DNA from: Macrostomum hystrix
Taxonomy: Eukaryota; Platyhelminthes; Macrostomidae
NCBI GenBank assembly: GCA_950097015.1
Contig: CATNEN010000033.1
Coordinates: 1,240,001-1,304,000 of the forward strand
Direction of reading: 5' to 3'
Length of the DNA: 64,000 nucleotides
Shown: positions 1-30,238 of the stretch, piece by piece
Position numbering within the stretch: the stretch's first letter is position 1
Layout of the letters: every line of letters starts with the position of its first letter
Position numbers and translations under genes: made by a program
Notes under the pieces: model-generated
The model's input: only the letters and a program-made list of their open reading frames with translations
Database searches by the model: none
Told to the model about the DNA's origin: nothing

Positions 1-238
1 TGGTACTAACAGCTGTACACAGAGTTGGTACTGACAGCTGTACACAGAGTTGGTACTGACAGCTGTACACAGGGTTGTTACTGACAGCTGTACACAGAGT
101 TGGTACTGACAGCTGTACACAGAGTTGGTACTAACAGCTGTACACAGAGTTGGTACTGACAGCTGTACACAGGGTTGGTACTGACAGCTGTACACAGAGT
201 TGGTACTGACAGCTGTACACAGAGTTGGTACTAAGAGC
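1..238. repeat. 25-bp tandem array (window edge)
   Basis: About 9.5 copies of a 25-bp unit containing GACAGCTGTACACAGAG, varying mainly at one or two positions. The array continues off the left edge, so its true length is unknown. Confidence 0.95.
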
Positions 239-906
239 TGAAAATTGACTGTAAGTCGCACAGATTCCATAGGCGAAGAGAGCGTCAAAGTTTCTAACAA
301 CAAAAAGCTAGCTGAAAACGATATCCTTCTCGACTGATAAAGCCCAGTGACGGAGCGAGTGGTCTCAGAGTTGACCTGCATCTTCTTTGAGCTCGGCCGC
401 ACAGCTGAGTCGGAAATGGGAGCGGGCTGAGTGTGTGAAGTCGGGCAGTCGGGGGATCTCCTGACACTCCCGCTGTGCATTTCCTAAGATGCAAATCAAG
501 CGTGCCTGAAGCCCATTATGCAATCATTGCTGCTTACGGCTGGGCAGGTTCTTTTGGGGACGCCGGGGAAAGGGGATCTTTAACGAAAGTGGGAAGAGAG
601 TTTGAGGCTGGCTAGATAGGAATGAGGATTGAAGGTGGGGAGGGTAAGTCTGCTGCTGCTGCTGCTCTCGGACTCGAGTTGCGTAATTGATAAACGAGGT
701 CTTTCCACGTTTCGGGAGCTGCTTACCGACCTTCCCCTCCCCAGTTCCTTGGCCTACCGGCTCAAATCACTGGCGCTAGTGCGTGCGAGGTGAGTCTAAA
801 AGCATGACAGATAATGAGACAACAGTAATAGAGACACGTCAGTGGCTGGTACAGATTAAGGAGCTAGATAGTGAAACAGAAGGGGCTTGAGTAAAACACA
901 GAGAAA
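239..906. other. Non-coding stretch
   Basis: No convincing reading frame, RNA gene or repeat family beyond a short CTG run near 650-665. It may be intron or 5' flank of the CUB gene to the right. Confidence 0.5.
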
Positions 907-1290
907 ATTAATGCTCACATCTGAATAATGGTGGACAGATGACTAGTGGCTGTGTGGGTAAAATGTGATGACGCAAATCGCATGACAAGCCCCCCAAGCC
1001 TTCTCTCCGCGGCTGCGGCACAAATGAATGTGGCCTCGCCGCGGAATCGAGTTCAGGGACCTTGGTGAGAGAGGCAGACGCGTTAGACCGCTCTGCCACT
1101 CACCCTCGGTGAATAGAGGCGAGTAAATTTGGATAGAGGTGGATAGAGGTGGATAAAGGTGGATAAAGGTGGATAGAGATGGATAGAGGTGGATAGAGGT
1201 GGATAGAGGTTGATAGAGGTGGGTAGAGGGTTTCGGATTTGGATCAGCTATCAGCCGCAGAAGTCCAACAATTCCCTCACATGACAAGGG
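907..1290 (-). mobile_element. tRNA-derived SINE with internal 10-bp array
   Basis: Read on the minus strand, about 1,108 to 1,030 looks like a tRNA of the Ser/Leu type. It has an A-box-like GTGGCAGAGCGGT followed by a degraded B box (CTCGATTCCGCGG). A conserved SINE body follows (GGAGAGAAGGCTTGG near 995-1,010), shared with the element at 63,735-64,000. On the 5' side of the head lies a GAGGTGGATA array at 1,130-1,224, then a segment at 1,225-1,284 that recurs at 14,241-14,300. Head and body calls are visible directly; the tRNA family assignment is inferred. Confidence 0.7.
1130..1224. repeat. 10-bp GAGGTGGATA array
   Basis: About nine copies of a GAGGTGGATA-type unit placed between two SINE-associated segments. 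The same unit occurs in the same context at 14,176-14,240. Confidence 0.9.
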
Positions 1291-3370
1291 TCAGTTTATC
1301 CAGTTCTTTGGGGATACTTTTGCCCTAGCCAAGTATCCCCGCTCCCAGTGCTTCACCTATTTGGACTCCAACGCAGTTCAGCAGGGGGGGGGCATGATTG
1401 CCTCCGCTATCCAGAAGTCAAGCGGCAGGCTCTCCTGGCCTGAAGATGAAAGCTGTGGCCCCGCCAGCAAATTGGATGAATTATCGATCCAATCTCTTTG
1501 TCGAGTGGCCCAGCAACCAAACCCGCCAGTCCCTGAGAGTTTGTTGCTGTCCGGAGTCATCTCACTGAGCAGGGTGGGGTGGGCGCTGAGGCAAAAATGA
1601 GATTATTCCCCTTCTCCCACTGATTACACACAAGAAAGTATACACACACACCGATTGAGCTGGGTGCATTCTGAAAGCTGGCGCCTCGCCCTGGTCCTTC
1701 TCTTTCACTCTGTCAGGGCGATCCTTCTGCGCCACTGAAATCTTCTTTCACGTTTGGGCCAGAAACAATCGATTCTTGCTGTGTCTAGCTAGCCTTGGCT
1801 TATTATTAATTAGATGGACCCTGGCGGGCACTGTTGTTCCTAAGGATGGTAATCCTGTCTCGCTCGCTTCTGCATTATATGAAGATTATATGGGTGTGAA
1901 AGGAGGTGGGGTTGGCTAACCAAAGGGAAGGGGGACAGGCGATCGATAACTAACGGCCGCTAGAGAGTGTACACTACCCGATAAGGCGAAAGACAGAGCA
2001 AATGTACACCCTGCGGGTGCGTGCCTGCGTTCGGTGTCTGTGTGTCCGTCTAATTAGTTTTATTTACTTTCTTGACGACAGTTAAAATAAATAATAAAAA
2101 AATTGTTAGAACAAAGACCACGAGAGTAGGACAAATAATACAAAAAAGACACATCTAGAAACACTGGGAAATTTTTTGCACGGCACATTTTCATATCGCC
2201 AACCCTCTACGGCGATCAATTCACATTTTCGTGTCTGGCGGCCTCCCTCTCAGCTTTATCGACGAGCTCAACGCCAAACTTCCCTGACAACCGGCTACCA
2301 TAAGGAAACCAATGATCCAGGGGCTCTCCCTGATCCCCATTTGCCCCAAGGCGGCAGTTGGGGAACCCCAGTGCCGGGAGTCTCAGCATGAATTCCTGGA
2401 GCAAAGGTGACCGCCGTTATTGCTAGGCCAGACTCCAGCTGTCTGGGGGTAGGGGTTATTTGCATCGCCAGCCCCATCAGGCAATCTAATAACACCCTCC
2501 TGCAAATAAGGCGCCCGAGGCACCGCACGCGATACCCGCCTCACCCCTCACCTGGTTCCGGGCCGCCTGAGTCAGAGAAATCACTGCCGACTCCTGCGGG
2601 GGGGGGAGAAAAGACCAGCCGAAGGACGGGACTCGCTGCTCAACATTTGCTCAGCAGCGGTCCATCATAATGGGATACTTCTCCCAAAACAGCACTCTCC
2701 CAGCTAGAATGAAAGCGGATTTAAGCCCATTCGGCTGGGGATGCAGCTCCCACTGCTCCAGTAATCCTTCTCTCCTTCCCCTGGGGTTCTGAGCTGGGGG
2801 AAAATCCCTCGGAATTCAAAGAGGTCGAACTGAAAGACTCGACCAGAGCGAGAAGGCGAATTTGTGGCTTGACAAATCTTGTCCCTGTCTCTCTGCCCTT
2901 CTGTCTCTTCTTTTCTCAGCTGTCCATCTCCGTATCTGATGCAATCAGCTCCATCACTGGCGCAGCTTAAACCCCCCTCAATTAACTGATGTGCCTCCCC
3001 TAACAGGACCAAAATAAGTTGGCAAAACAGGGGATTGCCGCTGCGATTGGGGGTCAAGGCGGCACAGACACGCCATCGCCCAGCGGGTTATTATTCCTCG
3101 TCAGCTTGCGGAATCCGTCAGATCGCAAATGTTCCACCGGATTATCGCATTGTGCTGGATTTGAATTGGCGGCCTCAATTGGCCCTGTCACTTCCTTGCA
3201 TGTGACCGGCCACGCGAAGCTCCACTCCAGGCAGCACCTGGCTGCAGCTTGCCTGCGCTGAAAAAATGTCGTGTTCTAAAGCAGCTTAGCTTGTAACTTT
3301 AGCGCGAATCCTGTTAAAGCAAACAAAACACACGAATGAGAAACCTCCTGATTATATTGACGGACGCAGC
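1291..3370. other. Non-coding stretch before the first visible CUB exon
   Basis: Mixed composition. Several short open frames exist here, but none shows a recognisable domain, codon pattern or matching splice phase. The missing N-terminal exon with the signal peptide of the CUB gene could lie here or off the window. I could not identify it. Confidence 0.45.
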
Positions 3371-3786
3371 ACAGTGACCAACTGCTGGGAGTGACCAACT
3401 GCTGGGAGTGACCAACTGCTGGGAGTGACCAACTACTGGGAGTGACCAGCTGATGGTAGTGACCATCTGCTGGGAGTGACCAACTGCTGGGAGTGACCAA
3501 CTGCTGGGAGTGACCAACTGCTGGGAGGGACCAACTGATGGGAGTGACCAACTGATGGGAGTGACCAACTGCTGGGAGTGACCAGCTGATGGGAGTGACC
3601 ACCTGGTGGGAGTGACCAACTGGTGGGAGTGACCAACTGATGGGACTGACCAACTGAAGGGAGTGACCAACTGAAGGGACTGACCAACTGAAGGGAGTGA
3701 CCAACTGAAGGGACTGACCAACTGATGGGAGTGACCAACTGGTGGGAGTGACCAACTGATGGTAGTGATCAACTTATGGGAGTGAT
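3371..3786. repeat. 17-bp tandem array abutting a splice acceptor
   Basis: About 24 copies of AGTGACCAACTGCTGGG with point variants. It ends about 20 bp before the AG at 3,806-3,807 that opens the first visible CUB exon, so it occupies the place where the branch point is expected. Because 17 is not a multiple of three, the unit reads open in all three frames of the minus strand; those frames are artefacts. Confidence 0.95.
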
Positions 3787-3807
3787 ATCTCTGTTTCCGT
3801 CTCCCAG

Positions 3808-23615
<19,808 letters not shown>

Positions 23616-24880
23616 GCCGTGTCTCGTACTTTTTATCTAAAATGGTCATTCTCTTGCCAACAAATGCAGCAGTCTGTATTCTGTGTCGAAACAGCTATTT
23701 GCCCATAAATCTAGTCCTTTAGTTATCGACAAGTAACCCCTTCTAATGGCATTGATGTAATTTCACCCCCATTGGCTCGCCTTCCTCTCGCTGATCCACC
23801 CAGTCTGCGACTCTAACCTTTTCTTGCTTCCTCATTGGCTGGCTTTCCTCTGCACAGATTCATCCAGTCTTTGACTCTAACCCTTTCTCGCTTCCCTCAT
23901 TGGTTGGCATTCTTCTGCACAGATCCACCTTCTGCACAGAATCGCTAACCTTGTCTTGTTCCCTCATTGGCTGCAAGGCGATAAGGTAGGTGACTATGCA
24001 TGCCATTTAATGTCCTCATTTAGTGCAAATTTTCGCTTTTTTAATTGTATTGAATATTTAAATCTATTTGATGAATCACGCGAAGGTTCAGAATTTCTTA
24101 TGCCATTTGCACTTTCCTTATTCAATACTGAGTACTGTGTTAGAAAATGTGTTTATCGAGCTTTTCATCCTACTTTAAGTAGGCGTCTTTGCATATGTTC
24201 AGTCGAACGCCAGCTGCATTTAATTGTTTCGTCATATGTAGTTGACCAATTCATTTGAATTACTTAGTTTTTTGCTAGCCTCTTTCTGCTTGCGAGGGGC
24301 AGAATCATCTAATATAGATAATTCGATCGTACCATTTTTGGCATTTTCATTGTTGTATCTAAAAATAATAATTGACAACTAATACCCAAAATTTCATACA
24401 ATTTAGAGTACTTTCTGCATGGCGCTGCCGAATCAGTGTGTAAGCCTCTCGTGGCAAATGCTCAATATCATTTTTTCTTGCTCTTAACAATTAGCAATCT
24501 GTGCTTTATGACTAGGTACTTATAGTTTCAGCATATTTTCGTAGCTCGAATTTTTTGCACAAAGTAGTAGTGGAAATAGAAAAGTATATAAATGGGCGAA
24601 CTAAACTCTAATCAAGGTTGTGTACATGATGTTAGTTTATTAGTTACGCATCAGTGCGCAATAACTTGTCATTTCACTCGCAGATATACCCGAAACACAT
24701 TTCAAAACCAATAGTTAAATATAGGTTTCCTTGAGTGCACTGTACCTCGTATTTAATGCCCTTTGTAGGACCAAAATTAATTTTAAAAGTACATTAGGGA
24801 GATGGCTGATACCTGTTTGTCTTCTAGCAAATTCATTCTTTGGGAATCCAGTGAGACAGTCGCAACAATGATTTCGTTTT
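23616..24880. other. 3' flank of the CUB gene
   Basis: Probable 3' UTR, then AT-rich spacer. Between about 23,765 and 23,975 there are three to four degenerate copies of a segment of about 95 bp that includes CCTCATTGGCTGGC and CTGCACAGAT. Nothing coding is recognised. Confidence 0.55.
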
Positions 24881-24881
24881 T

Positions 24882-25215
24882 TCTGTATCTCCTAAAATAT
24901 TAAACCAATCACCATGAAAATCCAGAATACGTGCTAACATTTCCCACTCTACCCTTTGGAATCACAAAACAACTGCATCATCGAGATATTCAACGGTTCT
25001 CATCGGGGTGTTACTTTTGACCCAATATTTATTCGCCATATAGGTTTATATTGAGCAATGTCAGCTGTCCTTGTCACCAGGGTCTTCGACAAGAATCGCT
25101 GAATATCTCGACTATGCTGACGTCGGGCGGCTTTGATAGTTAGTTCATCGTGAAGGGCGGAACAGTGTTATCGATATGCTGGATTTTCACGAAAATCGGT
25201 CATTCGGTTTGGGAG
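24882..25215. mobile_element. Foldback (palindromic) element
   Basis: Two inverted arms of about 125 bp. The left arm has CATGAAAATCCAGAATACG and TCGAGATATTCAACGGTTCT; the right arm has their complements, GAATATCTCGACTATG and CTGGATTTTCACG. The central spacer is about 80 bp. A diverged inverted copy lies at 36,245-36,430. No transposase is present, so this would be a non-autonomous element. Confidence 0.7.
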
Positions 25216-25462
25216 CTATCGTGAAGTAGGCAGAGAAGTAGGCAGTGAAGTAGGCAGTGAAGTAGGCAGTGAAGTAGGCAGTGAAGTAGGCAGTGAAGTA
25301 GGCAGTGAAGTAGGCAGTGAAGTAGGCAGAGAAGTAGGCAGAGAAGTAGGCAGTGAAGTAGGCAGTGAAGTAGGCAGTGAAGTAGGCAGAGAAGTAGGCA
25401 GTGAAGTAGGCAGAGAAGTAGGCAGTGAAGTAGGCAGTGAAGTAGGCAGTGCAGTTGGCAGT
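25216..25462. repeat. 12-bp tandem array at the end of the foldback element
   Basis: About 20 copies of GAAGTAGGCAGT (or GAAGTAGGCAGA). It begins directly at the right terminus of the foldback element, whose last bases TATCGTGAAGTAGG run into it. Confidence 0.95.
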
Positions 25463-26095
25463 GGGTAATTGAAATGCCCCCCTGGTCTTCACCCAGTTGT
25501 AAACCCAGCGGGTCTTTCTATTGTTAACGGACTGAACAGTAGATAGAGCACGGTATAGGAGAGTATTGTGTTCTCCAGTGTTATGGAGCATCGGTTTCTA
25601 AGTGAAGTGAGAGATCGCGGGTTCCAACTTCCTACTACTGCGAGTAGTGTCCTTGTATTTCCCATTGCCACAGAGACATTGGGGAGGTCTGTGAGGCCTG
25701 CATCTGTTCAGTGCCTTGCCACCCTGAGCTCAGTGCTCGCTAGAAATTCGTGAATGGGACCGCGGCATTCACATTTTTCCTTCACTAAATAGATCTAGTT
25801 TATATTGAATTGGCTGAACTTTCCTCTCATATTGTAATTCAATTTGCACGTTTGTCTCAGCGTTGCAGTTTATATGGGCTTGCTTGAAACAACAAGTAAT
25901 CCTTCTAACCCTGACTTAACTTTTCCTCTTGTAAACAATAAACCTGACTTACCTTTCAATTAGAAGAGAAACGTTTTGGGCATGTTGGCTTCCTGTCTTT
26001 TATACATTTATTAGCTCCCCGAGATGAAACTTTTAGAGAAAAAAATAGACCTAATTTACGCTCGTACATTACCGATTTTTTAAGAGCTTCGAACA
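25463..26095. other. Intergenic spacer
   Basis: Unique-looking sequence with no supported gene. AATAAA at about 25,927-25,932 could be a poly(A) signal, but it is far from the CUB stop codon. Confidence 0.4.
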
Positions 26096-27195
26096 TGTAG
26101 CCAACCACCTCACGCCTCCTCATTCTCTTTCCATAACCTTGTAGCCAACCACCTCACGCCTCCTCATTCTCTTTCCATAACCTTGTAGCCAACCACCTCA
26201 CACCTCCTCATTCTCTTTCCATAACCTTGTAGCCAACCACCTCACAGCCTCCTCATTCTCTTTCCATAACCTTGTAGCCAACCACCTCACACCTCCCCAT
26301 TCTCTTTCCATAACCTTGTAGCCAACCACCTCACACCTCCTCATTCTCTTTCCATAACCTTGTAGCCAACCACCTCACGCCTCCTCATTCTCTTTCCATA
26401 ACCTTGTAGCCAACCACCTCACACCTCCTCGTTCTCTTTCCATAACCTTGTAGCCAACCACCTCACACCTCCTCATTCTCTTTCCATAACCTTGTAGCCA
26501 ACCACCTCACACCTCCTCATTCTCTTTCCATAACCTTGTAGCCAACCACCTCACACCTCCTCATTCTCTTTCCATAACCTTGTAGCCAACCACCTCACAC
26601 CTCCTCATTCTCTTTCCATAACCTTGTAGCCAACCACCTCACACCTCCTCATTCTCTTTCCATAACCTTGTAGCCAACCACCTCACACCTCCTCATTCTA
26701 ATTCCATAACCTTGTAGCCAACCACCTCACACCTCCTCATTCTCTTTCCATAACCTTGTAGCCAACCACCTCACACCTCCTCATTCTCTTTCCATAACCT
26801 TGTAGCCAACCACCTCACACCTCCTCATTCTCTTTCCATAACCTTGTAGCCAACCACCTCACACCTCCTCATTCTCTTTCCATAACCATGTAGCCAATCA
26901 CCCACGCCCCCTCATTCTCTTTCCATAACCTTGTAGCCAACCACCTCACACCTCCTCATTCTCTTTCCATAACCTTGTAGCCAACCACCTCACACCTCCT
27001 CATTCTCTTTCCATAACCTTGTAGCCAACCACCTCACACCTCCTCATTCTCTTTCCATAACCTTGTAGCCAACCACCTCACACCTCCTCATTCTCTTTCC
27101 ATAACCTTGTAGCCAACCACCTCACGCCTCCTCATTCTCTTTCCTCGACCATGTAGCCAATCACCCACGCCCCCTCATTCTCTTTCCTCAACCCA
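26096..27195. repeat. 44-bp tandem array
   Basis: About 25 copies of a 44-bp unit containing CCATAACCTTGTAGCCAACC and ACCTCACACCTCCTCATT. Near the right end some units change to CATGTAGCCAATCACCCACG. The reverse complement GTGAGGTGGTTGG resembles the dispersed repeat at 23,078-23,235. Confidence 0.96.
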
Positions 27196-27981
27196 GTCGG
27201 CAGCCACCTCACACCCGCTCTTCCAAAACACCACGTACCAAACTTCCCGAAGGCATACAAAATAGTATTATAGACAAAAATAGAATAGACAAAACAGAAG
27301 CTTTTATTTTTTATAATAGAAAATTTATCAGCCATTCACTCAGCAGTATTATATAGTGACGTTATACTTCTTTTTACGAATAAAAAACTTTAAAAGTACA
27401 ATGATGGCATTCCTAGCATACACTGAACCTCCCAAAACTACTAGTCACACAGACAAGTTTGGAACATTGAAGCGAAAGAATTAGGGGTTAAAACGATATT
27501 AATATTTTTGTCAATCTTGTGGTTGTGCAATATTGTGGTTGAATTTGGAAACAAAAAACTTATTAAAATATTACAGAGAGTAGAAGAAAAAAGAAAATTA
27601 AGGAACAAGTAGGTACACAGACTATATGATCTAAGGCAATTCTTTCTGAAACCGCAATTATTTAGCAGACTTCTGCTGTTTTATTTTGCTCCATAGTTCA
27701 CATTATTTAAGAAAAGTAAGAACAACAGAAGAAAGAAAAAAACTGATATTTGGGAAACAAAAAATAGTCAGATTCCAGCTCGGAGGAAAATGGGGCAAAA
27801 TGAAAAGTTCCTCACTAGATCCTAGCTTGTGTACGCCAACATGAAAACCCAAGCAAAGTAAGCTTTCAACAACAATCAGATTTTCGGGTTAAATTTGTGT
27901 TGCTAGGCAGGTAAGCAGTGCTAATTCAGCGAGTCAAAGCCACCACGAGTTGTTCTCTTCTTTCAAGGTGCGAGGGCCCGC
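27196..27981. other. AT-rich 3' flank of tektin-4
   Basis: Probably the 3' UTR of the minus-strand tektin gene plus spacer. A minus-strand AATAAA lies at 27,680-27,685, about 300 bp past the stop codon. No coding sequence is recognised. Confidence 0.5.
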
Positions 27982-30238
27982 TCAGCTGTTCTGGTAGCCC
28001 TGCAGCTTGAGTGTGGTGGGGTAGCGGTCCCTGTGCGGCACGCACTTGTCCTTGTCAATGAAGATGGAATTCTTCTTCATCTGTATCTCCTTCTCCAACG
28101 CCATGCGGGTGTCCATGAGGTCCTTGAGCTGGTTCTCGCTCACGGTCAGCTGCTGTGCCAGGACGTCCATGCTGCTGGACAGGTCCTGCACCTCGCCGAT
28201 AAGGCTGCATTGCGAGGGGAGAGGGATAAATGTTTGTCAAATCTGAAGACGGGTTATCAAGGGTTGGTGAGTGGCAGAGCGGTTAAGTCGTTCGCCTCTC
28301 GCACCAAGGTCCCTGCTCGTAGAGCGAACACAAGGACCACTAGGAGTAGAAGTATGAAAAACTACGTCTGTATACTATTTTGTTCATTTCGTCTATATTA
28401 ATATATAAGATTCTACAGGGTCTAAGATTACAGTAATAAAAAGTGATACTGCTAGTGCCTGGGGAATAATTTTAGAATATATATAGCTAGTTTCCAAGTG
28501 CTTTAAAGCTTTAAAGCTTAAAGCTCAATGTAATTCTCACAAAAAAGCTTGACAGAAATCGATGAAGCTATAAATAAAAAACTAATATTAAAATATACGA
28601 GCGTAAGACTATGATCCACTTTCAAACAACAAAGTCATGAATTTGAAAATTCCCTAGTTTCCCATCCTTGAGCATTATACACTGTCTGATAATAAAAAAG
28701 TCAGGGCAGTTGCACACACCTACAGGTAATACGCGAGCGTGCTCAGGAGTCAGCGGTATAAGCAGAGTTGCTCACAGGCCCCCTACAAATATCACTTTTA
28801 TGAGTTACTCAGCAGCCTCTCCTACATTAGCCCTGAAATCCAAGAGCGCCACTCACTTGTACTGCGCCGGGTCCCTGCACAGATCGACGTTGGGTCTCGA
28901 TTGACGATTGTAAAGCCGGGTCTGGGCCACCTTCAGCGGGTCGTCCTTCGCCTTGATGGCCGCCCGCAGGTCTTCAATGTTCTTCTCCTGCTGGCTGATC
29001 TCGTCGCATGTCTGCAGTGAAGAGGCGAAGCATTATTTTGATTGATATTCGAAACAATGCACGCCTTTTGTTGCACGCCTGTCGTTAAAGTACAGAACAA
29101 CGCATGCGTACCTTCTTGAGGTTGTCCTCCTAGCTTGGCCTTAGCGTCGATGAGCTCTTCGATGCGCCGCTGGAAGGCCACCTCCACAATGTCCGCCTGC
29201 TCGCGCATGTCGCGCTGATGTGTCCACCAGAATGTTGTCGATCAGCTGGCGCAGCTGCTGGCTCGCCATGCGCTCGTGCTCGGCGCGCACAATGTTGTCG
29301 TGCGAGTTCTGCGCCCAGGACTCCGGCGTCGACTGGATCTCCTGGAAGCGGGCGACGCCGGCGTGGAACTGCTTGTTGGTGTCGCCGTTGCGCAGGTTGG
29401 CGCACACTGCGTCAATCTCGTCGGCCTCCTTCTTGTCGCTCCAGTCCATCTCCAGGCTCTCCTTGGCAGCGCGGTTCAGCCTGCAGAAGGTAACGGCAAG
29501 CGAATTGGCACTCATTAACACTTTCTTCTTCCAGTGCATTTTTTACTCCGTTTCCTTTTTTAAGATGCGTTGCAGTTTGACAGATTCAATAGTTGACTCA
29601 CTTGATCTGCTTGTCCGACTGCTCAATAGTCCGCTTGAGCAGGTCCTGCACCTTGTTGATGATGTCAACTTCCTGTTAATGTTGATGATAATTTAGGTTA
29701 ATTATAATTCAATACAACTCGTGCACCCACAGAAAAGAACGCAGCTGACCTTGAGCAGGCCAAGCTCAACGTCGTCCTCGACCAGGTCGACACCGTAGCG
29801 TCGTCGTCGGCAATTGAGGTTGTCAGTGGCAATGTGCAGCGGGATCTCCGTGGCCATCAGCGCATTCTCCAGGCGCACCTTCTGCGCACAAAGCAGGTCG
29901 GTCTCATCCAGGACATCCTGGATCTCGCGCTCCAGCTCGGTCTTCCAGAAGTTGATGTCATGAAGACGCTCCTTCAGCTTCTTGGTGCTCTGCGCCTGAT
30001 TCTTCTGAGTGAGGGCCTCCGTCTCCTTGATCAGCGCATTGGTGTCGTTGCGCACCTTCTGCGAATTCTCACGGTCCACGAAGCTCTGGTAGTACTTCTG
30101 GTAGTTGCTGTCGTGCCATTCACCGGGATTGCGCTTGGCGCTGCGGAATCCGACGGTGCTGATGCCCATCGTGTTGCCGGTGTTGCCCCGGTAGCTCAAA
30201 GATTCCATTGTAGCTTCCTTGCTCATTTCTCCTGGCAT
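27982..30238 (-). CDS. TEKT4: Tektin-4
   Basis: Filament-forming coiled-coil protein of the ciliary and flagellar axoneme, associated with doublet microtubules. Five exons on the minus strand: 30238-29750, 29672-29602, 29480-29112, 29011-28857 and 28204-27982, with phases that agree. They give about 434 residues, close to the usual size of tektin-4. Diagnostic segments are EWHDSNYQKYYQSF near the N-terminus, PLHIATDNLNCR, the tektin signature RPNVDLCRD in exon 4, and a C-terminus KCVPHRDRYPTTLKLQGYQ that matches tektin-4 rather than tektin-1. The ATG at 30,238 is first in frame; four codons later a second ATG could also serve. In exon 3 the frame slips +1 twice, near 29,212-29,219 (before MREQADIVEVAF) and near 29,129-29,133 (in AKLEDNLKK); otherwise the exon is intact. 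Two single-base assembly errors are more likely than a dead gene. Intron 4 holds SINE-derived sequence. Confidence 0.93.
28258..28335 (+). mobile_element. SINE tRNA-like head in tektin-4 intron 4
   Basis: GGTGAGTGGCAGAGCGGTTA followed by CTCTCGCACCAAGGTCCCTG, close to the head at about 1,030-1,108 (minus). The B box is degraded. A body-like fragment of the same family lies at about 28,700-28,770 (AAGTCAGGGCAG, GTGCTCAGGAGTCAGCG), separated by about 370 bp of AT-rich DNA. Confidence 0.65.
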
